Of a DNA stretch of 64,000 nt, positions 8,375 through 18,934 are shown one piece after another (positions within the stretch are counted from its first letter, which is position 1; every line of letters starts with the position of its first letter). This DNA is from Bacteroidales bacterium UBA5072 (GTDB taxonomy: Bacteria > Bacteroidota > Bacteroidia > Bacteroidales > UBA10428). The notes beneath the pieces were generated by a model. That model made no database searches, had not been told where the DNA came from, and saw only the letters and a program-made list of their open reading frames with translations. A program made the position numbers and the translations under genes. The DNA is taken from positions 61,985 through 125,984 of the forward strand of contig DIAS01000056.1 of NCBI GenBank assembly GCA_002415855.1, read 5' to 3'.

Positions 8375-11300
8375 TTAAAATTTTACACTAATACCTGCCA
8401 AAATAGTGCGGGGCGAAGGGTAATAACCCAGGTCAATACCCGATGAGAACTGGTCAGTTTCACCATTGTTAAAGCCATAACCGACCTCCGCATCCATTCC
8501 GTCATAGCCCGTAAAAGTGTACAGGTTTTGCACAGAAGCATATAAACGGCATTGGCTGAGCATTTTGAGTTTGACTACCTTGGCCAGGTCGAATCCCAGG
8601 GTTATGTTACTGATGCGCAGGTAATCACCATTCTGGATGTAGATGTCAGAAAACTGGTAATTGATATTGGCATTGGTAACACGCGGGATCTTGTTGGAGG
8701 TACCCTCACCTGTCCAACGGTCCAGTATTGCTGAGCTGTAATTGGAGTACTTGTTGGTGTGGTTTCTGTAAGATTGCACAAGCTGATTGCCGGCTACGCC
8801 GTTGGCAACAACCTGAAAATCAAATGCCTTATAATCGGCGGAAAGGGTAAGACCAAAGATAAAGTTCGGGTTGGGATCACCAACTTCTACCTTGTCGTCG
8901 TCATCAATCTCACCGTTATCATCCTGGTCAACATAGCGCAGGTCACCAGGTTTTGCATCGGGCTGTATGACTATTCCGGTGGAATTCGTGTAGGAATTCA
9001 CCTCGCCGGTATTCTGGAATATGCCGGCTGTTTCATAGCCCCAGAAATAGCCGATGGGATGTCCCGATTCAGCCCGGTAAAATTCCATTGAATTGTTGTA
9101 CAAACTGTTCGTGGCACCATGGATGATCCCGTCGCCGGTCGGGATATCTTTTACCTCGTTCTGGAGGTATGTAGTGTTAGCAGCAATGGAGTACATCAGT
9201 TCACTCACGCGGCTGTTGAAAGAGATACCAAGTTCAACCCCCTTGTTTACAACCCTTCCACCATTGATATAGGGCGGATCGGTACCGAAGGTTGCCAGCA
9301 CGGGCGCAACAATCAGCCAGTCTTTGGTGGATTTGTTGAACCAGTCGAAGGTAACAGCCAGTTTACTATCAATAAAACGGGAATCAAAACCGATATTGAT
9401 CTGCTCGGAAGTTTCCCATTTCAGGTCTTCATAAGCCAGACGGCTGGGATAAGAGCCTGTAGTGTTTATTCCCTCTGTGCCCCCGAAAGCATAGGTTGCC
9501 TGCGTAAAGGCGATGGGTGCGAGGTATTGGAACGATGATATGTTCTGGTTTCCATTCTGTCCCCAGCTGGCGCGCAATTTCAGGAAATTGACGAATTTTG
9601 AGGCAGCGTTCATGAAGGCTTCGTTCGATAAAACCCAGCCTACGGATAGAGAAGGGAAGTAGCCCCAGCGGTTACCCTCTGCAAATTTTGACGATCCGTC
9701 GGCCCGCATGGTGGCATTCAGCAGGTAGGTCTCATTAAAACTATACTGGATGCGTCCGAAGTACGACAGCAGCCGGTCCTGATCATAAGGGGCTCCCGAT
9801 AGCTTCTTCAATGCGCCATCCTCATTGGTTGCATTCGACAACCAGGAATGATCGAAATCGTCAAATGCAAGATCGGTGTTTTCTCCATATACATATGAAC
9901 CATTGTATGCGCGTGCCGACATACCGATCATGGCCTGTGCATTGTGTGAACCGGTGCTCAGTGAATAGCTCAGTGTGTTGTCGAGGTTCATGGTGAGACT
10001 CTTGGCCTGGCTCTGGGTTGCTCTTGTTTTATCGGAGAATGCATAGATCGACAGTTGGTAGATGGGTGTGAAGGAACGGTAGTCCTCTGCATAATAATCG
10101 ACACCGAACGATACGCGGAACCTGAGGTTTTTTACAGGTTCAAGCTCTGCGTAGATATCCCCCAGCAGCTTCTGGTTGTTTGTACGGTTCTGGTTGCTGA
10201 TGATCATACTGGCATAGGGATTGGCTTCTGTATTGTTCCAGTAGATGTATTTGCCTTCCTCATCCTTTGCAGCCGTATTAAAGAATTCTCCGTTGTCGTC
10301 ATACATGGGCAACAGCGGACTCGTGTTGAATGCACCCCGGAGGCTGTTGTTGTACTGATCACCTACCGCGATTCCCTGCCTTTCGACGTAGGTGAAATTC
10401 AGGTGCTCGCCGACTTTTAACTTACCGTTGTACAGCAGGTTCTCCGAATTCAGACGACCACCGAAACGGGCGTAGTTCGATACGGAACTGCCGCCTACAA
10501 TCCCCTCCTGCCCTGTATAGGAAAGCGACAGGGAGTAAATTGTCTGTGTGTTCCCTCCGGTTGCCCCCAGTGAATAGTTCTGGGTAACGGCATTCTTTAC
10601 GAACATTTCATCGAGCCAGTCGGTATTGGCCGGACCTGCAGAAGTGTATGCAGGCAGGTTATCTACATCGAAAGGAAGGCTGGATACATTACCGCCCGAG
10701 TTCAGGTGTTGCTCATTCATGATAATGGCATACTCCCTTGCATCAAGCATTTCAATATTTTTGGGCCGGTTCTCTACTCCATAATATGCGTCAAAGGTGA
10801 TCTGTGATTTGCCGACTTTCCCATTCTTGGTCGTGATCAGGATCACACCATTGGCCGCACGCGAACCGTAAATTGCAGCTGAAGCGGCATCCTTCAGTAC
10901 ATCAATCGATTCAATGTCGGAATTATTCAGATATTTAATATCCCCTGTCTGCACACCGTCAACGATATACAGAGGCCCTGAATTACCAATCGTGCCCAGT
11001 CCGCGAATGGTTACTTTAATGCCTTCACCGGGTTGTCCCGAAGATGACATGATGTTCACACCGGTGGTTTGTCCCTGAAGGGCCTGAAGGGCATTGGTGG
11101 TGCTCAGCTTTTCAAGATCGCTCCCTTTCACCTGGGAGGTTGCACCGGTGACAAGCTTCTTTTTTTGCACACCGTAACCAACCACTACAACCTCCTCCAG
11201 GCTGGTGATATCTTCGGTAAGCAGTACCGTCAGTTCAGTCTGACCCTCAACCGCTACTTCATCGGTCAGGTAACCTACAAACGATACAATCAGTGTAGCC

Positions 11301-11563
11301 TTGTCAGGTACTTCCAGCTGGAACTTCCCGTCTATATCCGAGGTCGTTCCGGTTAAAGTCCCTTTTATCAGGATGTTGGCACCCACCACAGGCGTGTTAT
11401 CCAGGGCTGAAAGAACCTGCCCGAAAATTTTTCGGGTGCCCGGCTGGGCATTGATTTCAAACACGGTCAGAATCAGGATCAGTACCAGAAGCGGGATTGC
11501 TTTTAGATAAACGGATACTGGCATGAAGCGGTATTTTTGCCGGTATTTAAACGTTCTTTTCAT
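8375..11563 (-). CDS. susC-like: SusC/RagA-family TonB-dependent transporter
   Basis: A 1,062-residue outer-membrane protein. After the signal peptide comes a carboxypeptidase-regulatory-like domain (KIFGQVLSALDNTPVVGANI, residues about 45-125), the TonB-box-like EEVVVVGYG, the plug domain (VTGATSQVKGSDL; SSGQPGEGIKVTIRGLGT; DVLKDAASAAIYGSRAANGVI) and a long beta-barrel ending in ...LAGISVKF with terminal aromatic Phe. This is the complete SusC architecture without an anti-sigma-interacting STN domain, consistent with regulation by the nearby HTCS and not by an ECF sigma/anti-sigma pair. It starts 29 bases after the GH31 stop, so both belong to one transcript. Confidence 0.97.
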   Translation of the reverse strand: MKRTFKYRQKYRFMPVSVYLKAIPLLVLILILTVFEINAQPGTRKIFGQVLSALDNTPVVGANILIKGTLTGTTSDIDGKFQLEVPDKATLIVSFVGYLTDEVAVEGQTELTVLLTEDITSLEEVVVVGYGVQKKKLVTGATSQVKGSDLEKLSTTNALQALQGQTTGVNIMSSSGQPGEGIKVTIRGLGTIGNSGPLYIVDGVQTGDIKYLNNSDIESIDVLKDAASAAIYGSRAANGVILITTKNGKVGKSQITFDAYYGVENRPKNIEMLDAREYAIIMNEQHLNSGGNVSSLPFDVDNLPAYTSAGPANTDWLDEMFVKNAVTQNYSLGATGGNTQTIYSLSLSYTGQEGIVGGSSVSNYARFGGRLNSENLLYNGKLKVGEHLNFTYVERQGIAVGDQYNNSLRGAFNTSPLLPMYDDNGEFFNTAAKDEEGKYIYWNNTEANPYASMIISNQNRTNNQKLLGDIYAELEPVKNLRFRVSFGVDYYAEDYRSFTPIYQLSIYAFSDKTRATQSQAKSLTMNLDNTLSYSLSTGSHNAQAMIGMSARAYNGSYVYGENTDLAFDDFDHSWLSNATNEDGALKKLSGAPYDQDRLLSYFGRIQYSFNETYLLNATMRADGSSKFAEGNRWGYFPSLSVGWVLSNEAFMNAASKFVNFLKLRASWGQNGNQNISSFQYLAPIAFTQATYAFGGTEGINTTGSYPSRLAYEDLKWETSEQINIGFDSRFIDSKLAVTFDWFNKSTKDWLIVAPVLATFGTDPPYINGGRVVNKGVELGISFNSRVSELMYSIAANTTYLQNEVKDIPTGDGIIHGATNSLYNNSMEFYRAESGHPIGYFWGYETAGIFQNTGEVNSYTNSTGIVIQPDAKPGDLRYVDQDDNGEIDDDDKVEVGDPNPNFIFGLTLSADYKAFDFQVVANGVAGNQLVQSYRNHTNKYSNYSSAILDRWTGEGTSNKIPRVTNANINYQFSDIYIQNGDYLRISNITLGFDLAKVVKLKMLSQCRLYASVQNLYTFTGYDGMDAEVGYGFNNGETDQFSSGIDLGYYPSPRTILAGISVKF

Positions 11564-11592
11564 GTTTTTTAGGTTTATTGTATAATTGGTTT

Positions 11593-14439
11593 TTAATGAA
11601 GGTTCACGGATAATTTCTGACCATCATACAGTACTGTTTTATCTGGTTTGTTGTTGAAATCCAGTCCAACTGGCTTATCCTTGTTCACCACGATGATGTT
11701 AAAGGTCCGCCTGGCAAGCATGCCGGGGAACGAACCTTTTCTGTCGCCGATGGTCAGCGTGCGGTTTTGTTCATTGTACCATATGGGCACTACAGAGAAA
11801 ACGCCCTTTTCATAAGCATAATTCACATCCTCATCCTCATACAGATCAAACGCAGCATCTTTGCCCGTGTACACATACAAGGTGATGGGATCAGCTTGTT
11901 TTTCAGTTGTGAATTGGATATCCGGTCCATACGGTACTATGGAGCCTTCCCTGGCATAAAGGGGAATCCGATCCAGCGGGGCCAGGGCCTGAACCAGGAT
12001 CCCTCCCTGGATGTAGGTTCCCGAATAAATGTCGTACCAGCCGCATGTCGATGGCAGGTAAATATTGCGTGTACGTGCCTTGTATTCATATACGGGTGCC
12101 ACCATGAGTCCGGGTCCGAACATATACTGGTCATCAATCGTCAGAACATTTCTATCGGCGGAAAAATCCATTACCAGTGCTCGCATAATGGTATAATCAT
12201 CATGATAAACCTTACCGGCAAGCGAATAGATGTAAGGCATCAGCCGGTATCTCAGCCTGTCATAAAAGAGCATGGATTTATACGATGTGCTGGATTCCGG
12301 CATCAGGTTGAACATTTCGCGATAGGGAAACTGACCATGGACCCGGAAGATGGGACAAAAGGCACCAAACTGAAACCAGCGGGTGTTCAGCTCCCTCCAT
12401 TCAGCAAGATCCGCGCCGGTTGCATGTTCATAGCGCCTCTCGACCGAAAAGCCACCGATATCCATTGTCCAGTATGGCAATCCGGATAGGGAAAAATTGA
12501 GACCTGCAGAAATCTGCGCCTTGTAATCCTCCCAGCGTGTGCCGATATCCCCGCTCCAGGTGACGGTGCCATACCGCTGCTGTCCGGCGAAGGCTGACCG
12601 GGTAAGGATAAATACCCGTTTATCGGGATTTGTGGCACGCTGACCTTCATAGATACCACGGGCATTCATCAGGGAGTAAGCATTGAAATACTTTGCCGCA
12701 GGGCCTAAAGCGGTCGGGTTCATCAGCTCTTTCCGCTGCTCGACGGATGAATTGGAAAGAATATCGGGTTCAGTGGCATCAAGCCACCACCCATCAAAAT
12801 CATCGGGATATAAATGCTCCCTGATCTGATCCCAGAACAGATTACGGGCTGCAGGATTAAAAGCATCATAAAAAGTGGAAACATAACCCTTTCCTACCCA
12901 GTCCCGCTGCTGATTCTGCACGTTTTTTCCGTACAACCATCCCTTGTCATTGAATTCGTCATAATGTTTTGTGCCTACATAGAATTTTGGCCAGACAGAC
13001 AGTATAATATGCGCATTCAGCTTATTGTGCAGTTCATTTACCATGCCGGCGGGATCCGGGAACCGGGACCGATCGAATTCATGACTTCCCCATTGGTCTT
13101 CTTTCCAGTAAAACCAGTCGAGTACGATATTATCAATCGGGATTTGTTTCTTTCTGAATTCCTTTACAATGGAAAGCAGTTCTGCCTGTGTTTTGTACCT
13201 TTCCCTGCTCTGCCAGAAACCCATGGCCCATCGGGGCATCACCGGTGCCCGCCCGGTCACAGCACGGTATCCGGCAATAACTTCATCAGGTGTTTCACCA
13301 TATATAAAATAGTAGTTGATCTGATCACCCATTTCTGAAGTAAAGGTTGTCAGTCCCGAATCTTCCTGTTTAACAGCCGGCAAAGCTTTAACCGATAAAT
13401 AGGCCTCATTGCCGTCAGGGATCCACTCAATATTGATGGGATATTTCTTGTCACATTCCATGTCAAGTTCCCACAGCCACGACGTCGGGTTCCATGACTG
13501 CCGCCAGCGGTCTGCCACCAGCTTTCCGTTCAGCCAGACTTTGATATAGCCTGAATAATATAACCTGAACTTGTATTTACCTGAATGCTCAGGCTGAATA
13601 TTGCCACTCCAGATAACCTTGGTCTGACCCAGTTGCACCCCTCCCGGAAATTTTTTTCCGGAACCCAGAAACTCATAATCAATCTCCGGTTCGGTTCGCG
13701 TAGTGAAAACCTTACCCAGTGTCTCTTTGTCCATATATGTTGCGGTCAGACCGCCTTCATTGCCCTTCGGATCGAACAGCCTGAACCGGGATAACTGTTC
13801 GTAATCGCGGCTATCCCCGAATTTCGTCAGGGAGTAATTGTCCCACAGCAGGCCATAGTTTTTGTTCGAAACCATAAAGGGGACTGCCACTTTCGAATTG
13901 TACTGGAAAAGAATTTCATCCCTGCCCTTGTAATTCATGATGCCGTTCTGGTGCTGACCCAGACCATAAATGGCTTCATCCCCCGGTGATTCAAACTGCT
14001 GGGATATTTGGAATGATGACACGCCATCCACCGAAACAGGCCTGAAAATCTTTCCGCCTCCCTGTTTTTCCTTCAGCAGATTCCTGCCCATAGTATCCGT
14101 AAAACAAATTTCTCCTGTCTTTAAGGATACGATGGCTCTGATGCAGGAAGTAGATAAAATTACGTGATCATTCTGCTGTGTAGCTTTCCAGTCGACTCCC
14201 GGGTTCTTCAGATCAACAGCTACAAGACTTTTTTCCGAGGAGAAGCTGTCCGTACCAGTTGCCATAACATGAATGACCTTGTCCGAGACCACCTGAAGCT
14301 TAACAAGATGTAACCCGCCGGCAGTCTTGGGATCAGGCTGAACAACAATACCATCCTCCAGTTCCTGGAACTTCCCTTTCTGACATGCCAGGCAGCAGAA
14401 TATACTGAAGAGGTAAATGAAATGACGCAAGGACATCAT
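11593..14439 (-). CDS. GH31 glycosidase with PA14 insert, probable alpha-xylosidase, lipoprotein
   Basis: The first codon of the longest frame is TTG (14451); I place the start at ATG 14439, giving a lipoprotein signal ending CLAC. The N-terminal GH31 galactose-mutarotase-like domain contains GLGQHQNG. A PA14 domain is inserted at about residues 235-350 (GKYKFRLYYSGYIKVWLNG). The catalytic barrel has the nucleophile in DGWWLDATEPD (Asp554) and the acid/base in WSGDIGTRW (Asp631). PA14 insertion in GH31 is characteristic of alpha-xylosidases from xyloglucan systems of Bacteroides and Cellvibrio, so alpha-xylosidase is the best guess; alpha-glucosidase is the alternative. It is the first structural gene of the locus, downstream of the HTCS gene. 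Confidence 0.93.
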   Translation of the reverse strand: MMSLRHFIYLFSIFCCLACQKGKFQELEDGIVVQPDPKTAGGLHLVKLQVVSDKVIHVMATGTDSFSSEKSLVAVDLKNPGVDWKATQQNDHVILSTSCIRAIVSLKTGEICFTDTMGRNLLKEKQGGGKIFRPVSVDGVSSFQISQQFESPGDEAIYGLGQHQNGIMNYKGRDEILFQYNSKVAVPFMVSNKNYGLLWDNYSLTKFGDSRDYEQLSRFRLFDPKGNEGGLTATYMDKETLGKVFTTRTEPEIDYEFLGSGKKFPGGVQLGQTKVIWSGNIQPEHSGKYKFRLYYSGYIKVWLNGKLVADRWRQSWNPTSWLWELDMECDKKYPINIEWIPDGNEAYLSVKALPAVKQEDSGLTTFTSEMGDQINYYFIYGETPDEVIAGYRAVTGRAPVMPRWAMGFWQSRERYKTQAELLSIVKEFRKKQIPIDNIVLDWFYWKEDQWGSHEFDRSRFPDPAGMVNELHNKLNAHIILSVWPKFYVGTKHYDEFNDKGWLYGKNVQNQQRDWVGKGYVSTFYDAFNPAARNLFWDQIREHLYPDDFDGWWLDATEPDILSNSSVEQRKELMNPTALGPAAKYFNAYSLMNARGIYEGQRATNPDKRVFILTRSAFAGQQRYGTVTWSGDIGTRWEDYKAQISAGLNFSLSGLPYWTMDIGGFSVERRYEHATGADLAEWRELNTRWFQFGAFCPIFRVHGQFPYREMFNLMPESSTSYKSMLFYDRLRYRLMPYIYSLAGKVYHDDYTIMRALVMDFSADRNVLTIDDQYMFGPGLMVAPVYEYKARTRNIYLPSTCGWYDIYSGTYIQGGILVQALAPLDRIPLYAREGSIVPYGPDIQFTTEKQADPITLYVYTGKDAAFDLYEDEDVNYAYEKGVFSVVPIWYNEQNRTLTIGDRKGSFPGMLARRTFNIIVVNKDKPVGLDFNNKPDKTVLYDGQKLSVNLH

Positions 14440-14640
14440 AAGACATAGCAAATAAAACCGTTCTTAACAAAATGAGAATGAAGCAAAAAGGAGAACCATT
14501 CCCCATTCAAAGTTGAAGGAATAAATCCGGAACGGAGATTTTAAATGTTATGAAGAGGGTGTGTAATTGTTAACCTGCCGGGACAGATTGTTGCCAAAAC
14601 AGGTATAAAATGTTAACAGGTGAGCGGATCGCGCGGGGTA
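14440..14640 (-). promoter_or_regulatory. Probable HTCS-controlled promoter region of the PUL
   Basis: This 201-base spacer is the only sizeable gap between the HTCS gene and the GH31-susC-susD genes, so the regulated promoter should lie here. It holds two copies of the palindrome GTTAAC at 14569-14574 and 14612-14617, each followed by a purine/pyrimidine CTG or AGG, and a partial inverted pair CCTG / CAGG between them. I found no exact TAnnTTTG box on the minus strand. Assignment rests on position. Confidence 0.4.
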
Positions 14641-17600
14641 TCACGAATGCTCAACCCTTTGATTTTCAGCGTATTCCGATGGCAATTGACCAAACTCCTG
14701 TTTGAAATACTTTGAAAAATATTTGGGATTATTGAACCCAACCTGGAAAGCAATTTCGGATACCCGCAGCTGACTTTTCATGAACAACTGGGCAGCCCTT
14801 TTTAGTCGAACACTGCGGATAAATTCGATAGGTGATTTACCGGTAAGCGACAGCAACTTTTTATACAGGTGTACACGGCTCATGCCCAGTTCACGACTCA
14901 GCTCTTCAACTGAAAAATCGGGATTTGAAATATTCTTTTCAACCGTCTCAAGCGCTTTTCTTATCAGCTTTTCATCCATCGATGTAATGCTGATCTCGCC
15001 GGGATTTATTTCGATCTGCTTTTGAAAAAGCTTCTTCAGCATTTCGCGCTCAGCGATGAGGTTCTTGATCCGCAGCTCGAGGATCTCAAAGCTGAAAGGC
15101 TTGGTAATGTAATCATCTGCACCGGCCTGAAATCCTTCAACCCTTTGTTCTTCAGATGCTCTTGACGTAAGCAGGATGATGGGTATATGCGAAGTCCTTC
15201 TGTCCTGTTTAATGGTGCGGCATAGCGCAATGCCGTCCATTTCAGGCATAGTGATGTCCGCGACGATCAGGTTCGGAAAATACCTGAGGGTCTGGTCCCA
15301 CCCCTCCTTGCCATTGGCAGATTCGATGATTGAATACCGCTGAATCAGGTTGTCCTTGAGATAGAAACGGAAATCCTCATTGTCTTCGATCAGCAGTAAC
15401 AAGGGCTTGTGAGTACCCAGCAGATGGTCCTTATCATATTCTGCATCAAGCTGGGCATAGTTTTGCGGAGATAACTCTTGCTCCTTTTCGGGTAGTTCCG
15501 GTTCGGCAAGTTTCCCCTGATATTCAATGAGTGGAAGCAATACGGTAAAACAGCTTCCTTTTTCAGGTTCACTTTCCACCGCAATTGTGCCACCGTGGAT
15601 TTTAACAAATTCTCTGGTCAATGACAGCCCAATACCGCTTCCCTGGTTAATAATTGCTCCCTGTCCATCTACCTGAAAGTAGCGTTCGAAGATTTTCTCC
15701 TGTTTATCGGGAGGAATGCCGATACCGTTATCCATCACTTTTATCCGGATAAAATTGCCGGCTTTCTGTTCGTGAATATCCATCGCAACCTCAACGTATC
15801 CGTTTTCACGTGTGAACTTGAACGCATTTGACAACAAATTGAATATGATCTTTTCAAGCTTGTCGTTATCAAATAAAGCATTGAGTTTCTCCATAGCTGC
15901 ATGGAAGGAAAACCGAATGTGCTTCTTTTCAGCCATATCAGAAAATGAATAGGCGATATCCCCGATAAACCTGACAATATCTCCGTAGGAGGGACTGAAT
16001 TTAAACTCCTGTACCTCCAGGCGCCTGAAATCAAGCAACTGGTTCACAAGGTTCAGTAATCGTTTGGCATTAAGCTGAATAAGGGTAAACTGACGCTTTT
16101 GCTCCTGGTCCTTAGTTGTTTTGATGATTTTATCGAGCGGCGCTGTTATTAAAGCCAGTGGCGTGCGGAATTCGTGACTTACATTGGTAAAGAACTTGGT
16201 TTTCATAAGATCCAGTTCACGTATCCTTTGTGCTTCGCGAAGTTCCTGCTCCAGCTTGAATCTTATACGCGCCCGGTCAAGCACCATTTTTCTGGCCAGG
16301 TAAATAAACCCCAGGGCCAGAAAAAAATATAGGACCAATGCAAATTTGGTCTTCCACAAAGGAGGGAGTATGGTGATCCCGATACTGATCCCATCTTCAT
16401 TCCAGTATCCGTCATTGTTGGATGCTTTGACCCGGAACGTATATTCTCCCGGATCGAGATTGGTATAGGTTGCTTTTCTCAATTTTGCATCGGTCGTCAG
16501 CCAATCCTTGTTGAATCCTTCGAGTATGTATTTGTATTTGTTTTTTTCCGGGTGGAAATAGCTGAGTGCTGCAAACTCGATTGAGAAGACATTTTCCTTG
16601 TATTTCAACGTAATATGCTGGGTTTCATTCAATGCCCGGGACAGAATCACCCGCCCCCTGTCCTCTTTGGATACAATAACACTCTGGTTAAAGATCTGAA
16701 AATCTGTAAATACTATCTTAGGTGTTTGCTTATTTAGGGTGATGTTCTCCGGTAGAATGATGTTAAAACCATTGGCGCCTCCAAATATCAGTTCTCCCCG
16801 GCTGTTCCTGAATCCCGCCTTATCGTTGAACTCCCTTCCCTGCAGGCCGTCGGATTCATCATAATTTCTGAATGAAAAGGTATAAGCGTCGCTTGAATTC
16901 TCAGCGGAATAGGGAACATTTTCATAAATGATGTTTGACAGTCCGTTGGCAGTGCTTACCCAAAGGTTTTGCTGGTTGTCTTCCAGCACGGTAAATACGG
17001 TATTGTCGGGCAATCCGTTATCTGTACGGAATATTCTGAATTTTTTTGTCGTCCTATCCAACAGATTAAGCCCTACACGTGTTCCTATCCAGATATTCCC
17101 CCGGCTGTCCTGGAGTATCGAATAAATATTATCGTTGCTCAGGCTCCTTGGATCGCTGCCATCATGACCGTAATGGATGAACTGCCCGGTTTGTTTTTCC
17201 AGCACATCCACTCCGGAGGCTGTTCCAATCCACAAATTGCCCCCAATATCCTCAGTGAGTGACGAGATGAAGTCAGAATGAACTGAATTAACACCGCCCG
17301 TTCGGTAATGATAAAATACATCGTTCTCACGATCAAACAGATCGAGACCGCCGCCGAGGGTCCCCACCCAGAGATTGGCCTGTGAATCTTCAAAGATTGC
17401 CCAGACCCTGTCGTCAGCAAGACTTTTCGGATCCTGTGGATTGTGCTTGTAACGGATAAAACGCTTCCCGTTGAAACAGTTCAATCCTCCGAAATAAGTA
17501 CCGATCCATAATTTCTGATCCCTGTCGATACAAAGGCTCACAATGATGTTGCTGCTTATGCTGGCAGGATTGGCAGGGTCATTCATGTAAGTAAAGAAGC

Positions 17601-18807
17601 GATTGCTGGGGCGATCGAAGTAGATTAGGCCTCCACCGTTCGTTCCGATCCAGAGGTTACCTCTTTTGTCCTCGGCAAAACAATTGACGTCATCAAAGCT
17701 CAGGCTGTTTGAATTTCCGCTTTGGTTCTTGTAGGTGCGAAATTTCAGGATGTTGTCGTTGTAATAACAAATACCCTTCTTGAACGTCCCCATCCAGATA
17801 ATACCAGTCTGATCCCTGAAAATAGTATTGATGCTGTTCTGACTCAGGCTCTTTTCATCGTTGGGATTGTTCATCAGGAATTGAATGCTAAAGTCCTTTT
17901 TATCGAGCAGGTTAATGCCGCCATGATCCGTTGCGATCCAGATTCTGCGGCTGTCATCCTGCACGACGCCATTGACAATATCGTTATTCAGGCTTTGTTT
18001 GCTCCTATCCCTGTGCAGGTACCTGATGTGCCTTTTGACCGGGTTTACATAATAAATCCCCAGCGGATCAATGGTAAAATATACCCAGATGTCCCCGTCC
18101 AGATCGATATATATGTTATAAAACTGGCGGGCATTGTTGTTTTTGACCTTGGGCAGATAAAACCGATCGGTAATCCTGCCAGTGCTTATATCCATCTTTT
18201 CGAGGACTCCCTGCTGACTGACGATCCACATACTTCCATTCATGTCTTGTGCAACAGCAGATATGTCATTGCTGCTCAGTGATGCAGTATCCGAGGCGTT
18301 ATGTGTGTAGAGGGTTCCTTTTTTAGTCCGTGCCTCATAACGGTATAAGCCCGCCTGGTTAAAAATAAACCAGAGATTTCCCGTTCTGTCCTTATGAATT
18401 CCTAATATGGAGGAACCAGGAACCGAATACTCCCGAAGAAAGGGCCCTGGATCCCGGTGAAAGGATTCCGTAGTTGGATCATACACATTGAATCTCTGTC
18501 CGCAAACGATCCACAAACGCCCTTTTGTGTCCTCGGCAATGCTGATAATATCATTGTCACTGATCGAGGATGAATCATGCAAATCCTGTCTGAAAACCTT
18601 AACCGTGTAACCATCATAGCGATTGAGCCCGGACAGGGTGCCAAACCACATAAATCCCTGGCTGTCCTTAAAAATACAGTTTACCCGGTTATGCGACAAA
18701 CCATGCGTTATATCCAACCGGTTAAAGTTATAGGGTTCAGACTGGGCAAGCATCCGAGGTACGGACAGGATTAACAAGAATCCGATTATGAGGCGTTTGC
18801 CATTCAT
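14641..18807 (-). CDS. Hybrid two-component system (HTCS) sensor-regulator of the PUL
   Basis: A 1,388-residue one-chain sensor and transcription factor. Domains in order: signal peptide; about fourteen Reg_prop beta-propeller repeats (pattern W(I/V)GT.GG(L/G)..D, residues 25-690); a Y_Y_Y domain (near 750-815, 'YTNLDPGEYTFRVKASNNDG'); one transmembrane helix (about 820-840); HisKA with phospho-acceptor in VSHEFRTPL; HATPase_c with the N, G1 and G2 boxes (LLSNAFKFT, DNGIGIP, GSGIGLSL); a receiver domain with phospho-Asp in VADITMPEMDG; and an AraC-type DNA-binding domain ending VGFNNPKYFSKYFKQEFG. The periplasmic propeller pair senses an oligosaccharide and the AraC domain activates the locus. 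It lies immediately upstream of, and codirectional with, the GH31-susCD genes. Confidence 0.97.
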   Translation of the reverse strand: MNGKRLIIGFLLILSVPRMLAQSEPYNFNRLDITHGLSHNRVNCIFKDSQGFMWFGTLSGLNRYDGYTVKVFRQDLHDSSSISDNDIISIAEDTKGRLWIVCGQRFNVYDPTTESFHRDPGPFLREYSVPGSSILGIHKDRTGNLWFIFNQAGLYRYEARTKKGTLYTHNASDTASLSSNDISAVAQDMNGSMWIVSQQGVLEKMDISTGRITDRFYLPKVKNNNARQFYNIYIDLDGDIWVYFTIDPLGIYYVNPVKRHIRYLHRDRSKQSLNNDIVNGVVQDDSRRIWIATDHGGINLLDKKDFSIQFLMNNPNDEKSLSQNSINTIFRDQTGIIWMGTFKKGICYYNDNILKFRTYKNQSGNSNSLSFDDVNCFAEDKRGNLWIGTNGGGLIYFDRPSNRFFTYMNDPANPASISSNIIVSLCIDRDQKLWIGTYFGGLNCFNGKRFIRYKHNPQDPKSLADDRVWAIFEDSQANLWVGTLGGGLDLFDRENDVFYHYRTGGVNSVHSDFISSLTEDIGGNLWIGTASGVDVLEKQTGQFIHYGHDGSDPRSLSNDNIYSILQDSRGNIWIGTRVGLNLLDRTTKKFRIFRTDNGLPDNTVFTVLEDNQQNLWVSTANGLSNIIYENVPYSAENSSDAYTFSFRNYDESDGLQGREFNDKAGFRNSRGELIFGGANGFNIILPENITLNKQTPKIVFTDFQIFNQSVIVSKEDRGRVILSRALNETQHITLKYKENVFSIEFAALSYFHPEKNKYKYILEGFNKDWLTTDAKLRKATYTNLDPGEYTFRVKASNNDGYWNEDGISIGITILPPLWKTKFALVLYFFLALGFIYLARKMVLDRARIRFKLEQELREAQRIRELDLMKTKFFTNVSHEFRTPLALITAPLDKIIKTTKDQEQKRQFTLIQLNAKRLLNLVNQLLDFRRLEVQEFKFSPSYGDIVRFIGDIAYSFSDMAEKKHIRFSFHAAMEKLNALFDNDKLEKIIFNLLSNAFKFTRENGYVEVAMDIHEQKAGNFIRIKVMDNGIGIPPDKQEKIFERYFQVDGQGAIINQGSGIGLSLTREFVKIHGGTIAVESEPEKGSCFTVLLPLIEYQGKLAEPELPEKEQELSPQNYAQLDAEYDKDHLLGTHKPLLLLIEDNEDFRFYLKDNLIQRYSIIESANGKEGWDQTLRYFPNLIVADITMPEMDGIALCRTIKQDRRTSHIPIILLTSRASEEQRVEGFQAGADDYITKPFSFEILELRIKNLIAEREMLKKLFQKQIEINPGEISITSMDEKLIRKALETVEKNISNPDFSVEELSRELGMSRVHLYKKLLSLTGKSPIEFIRSVRLKRAAQLFMKSQLRVSEIAFQVGFNNPKYFSKYFKQEFGQLPSEYAENQRVEHS

Positions 18808-18934
18808 TATCCTTCTCCTGTGGTAAATAGTGTGTGCAAGCTATTTCAAAACAAAGATAAATATAGCAAAGACATAATTCGGTTATCCGGTTCGAAAAAT
18901 GCCAAAGTGACAGTCCGAATCCGGCAAACCCGGT

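Noticed and set aside
7723..8391. A 222-codon plus-strand frame opposite susD
   Set aside because: It is fully antisense to a firmly identified SusD gene and has no family character.
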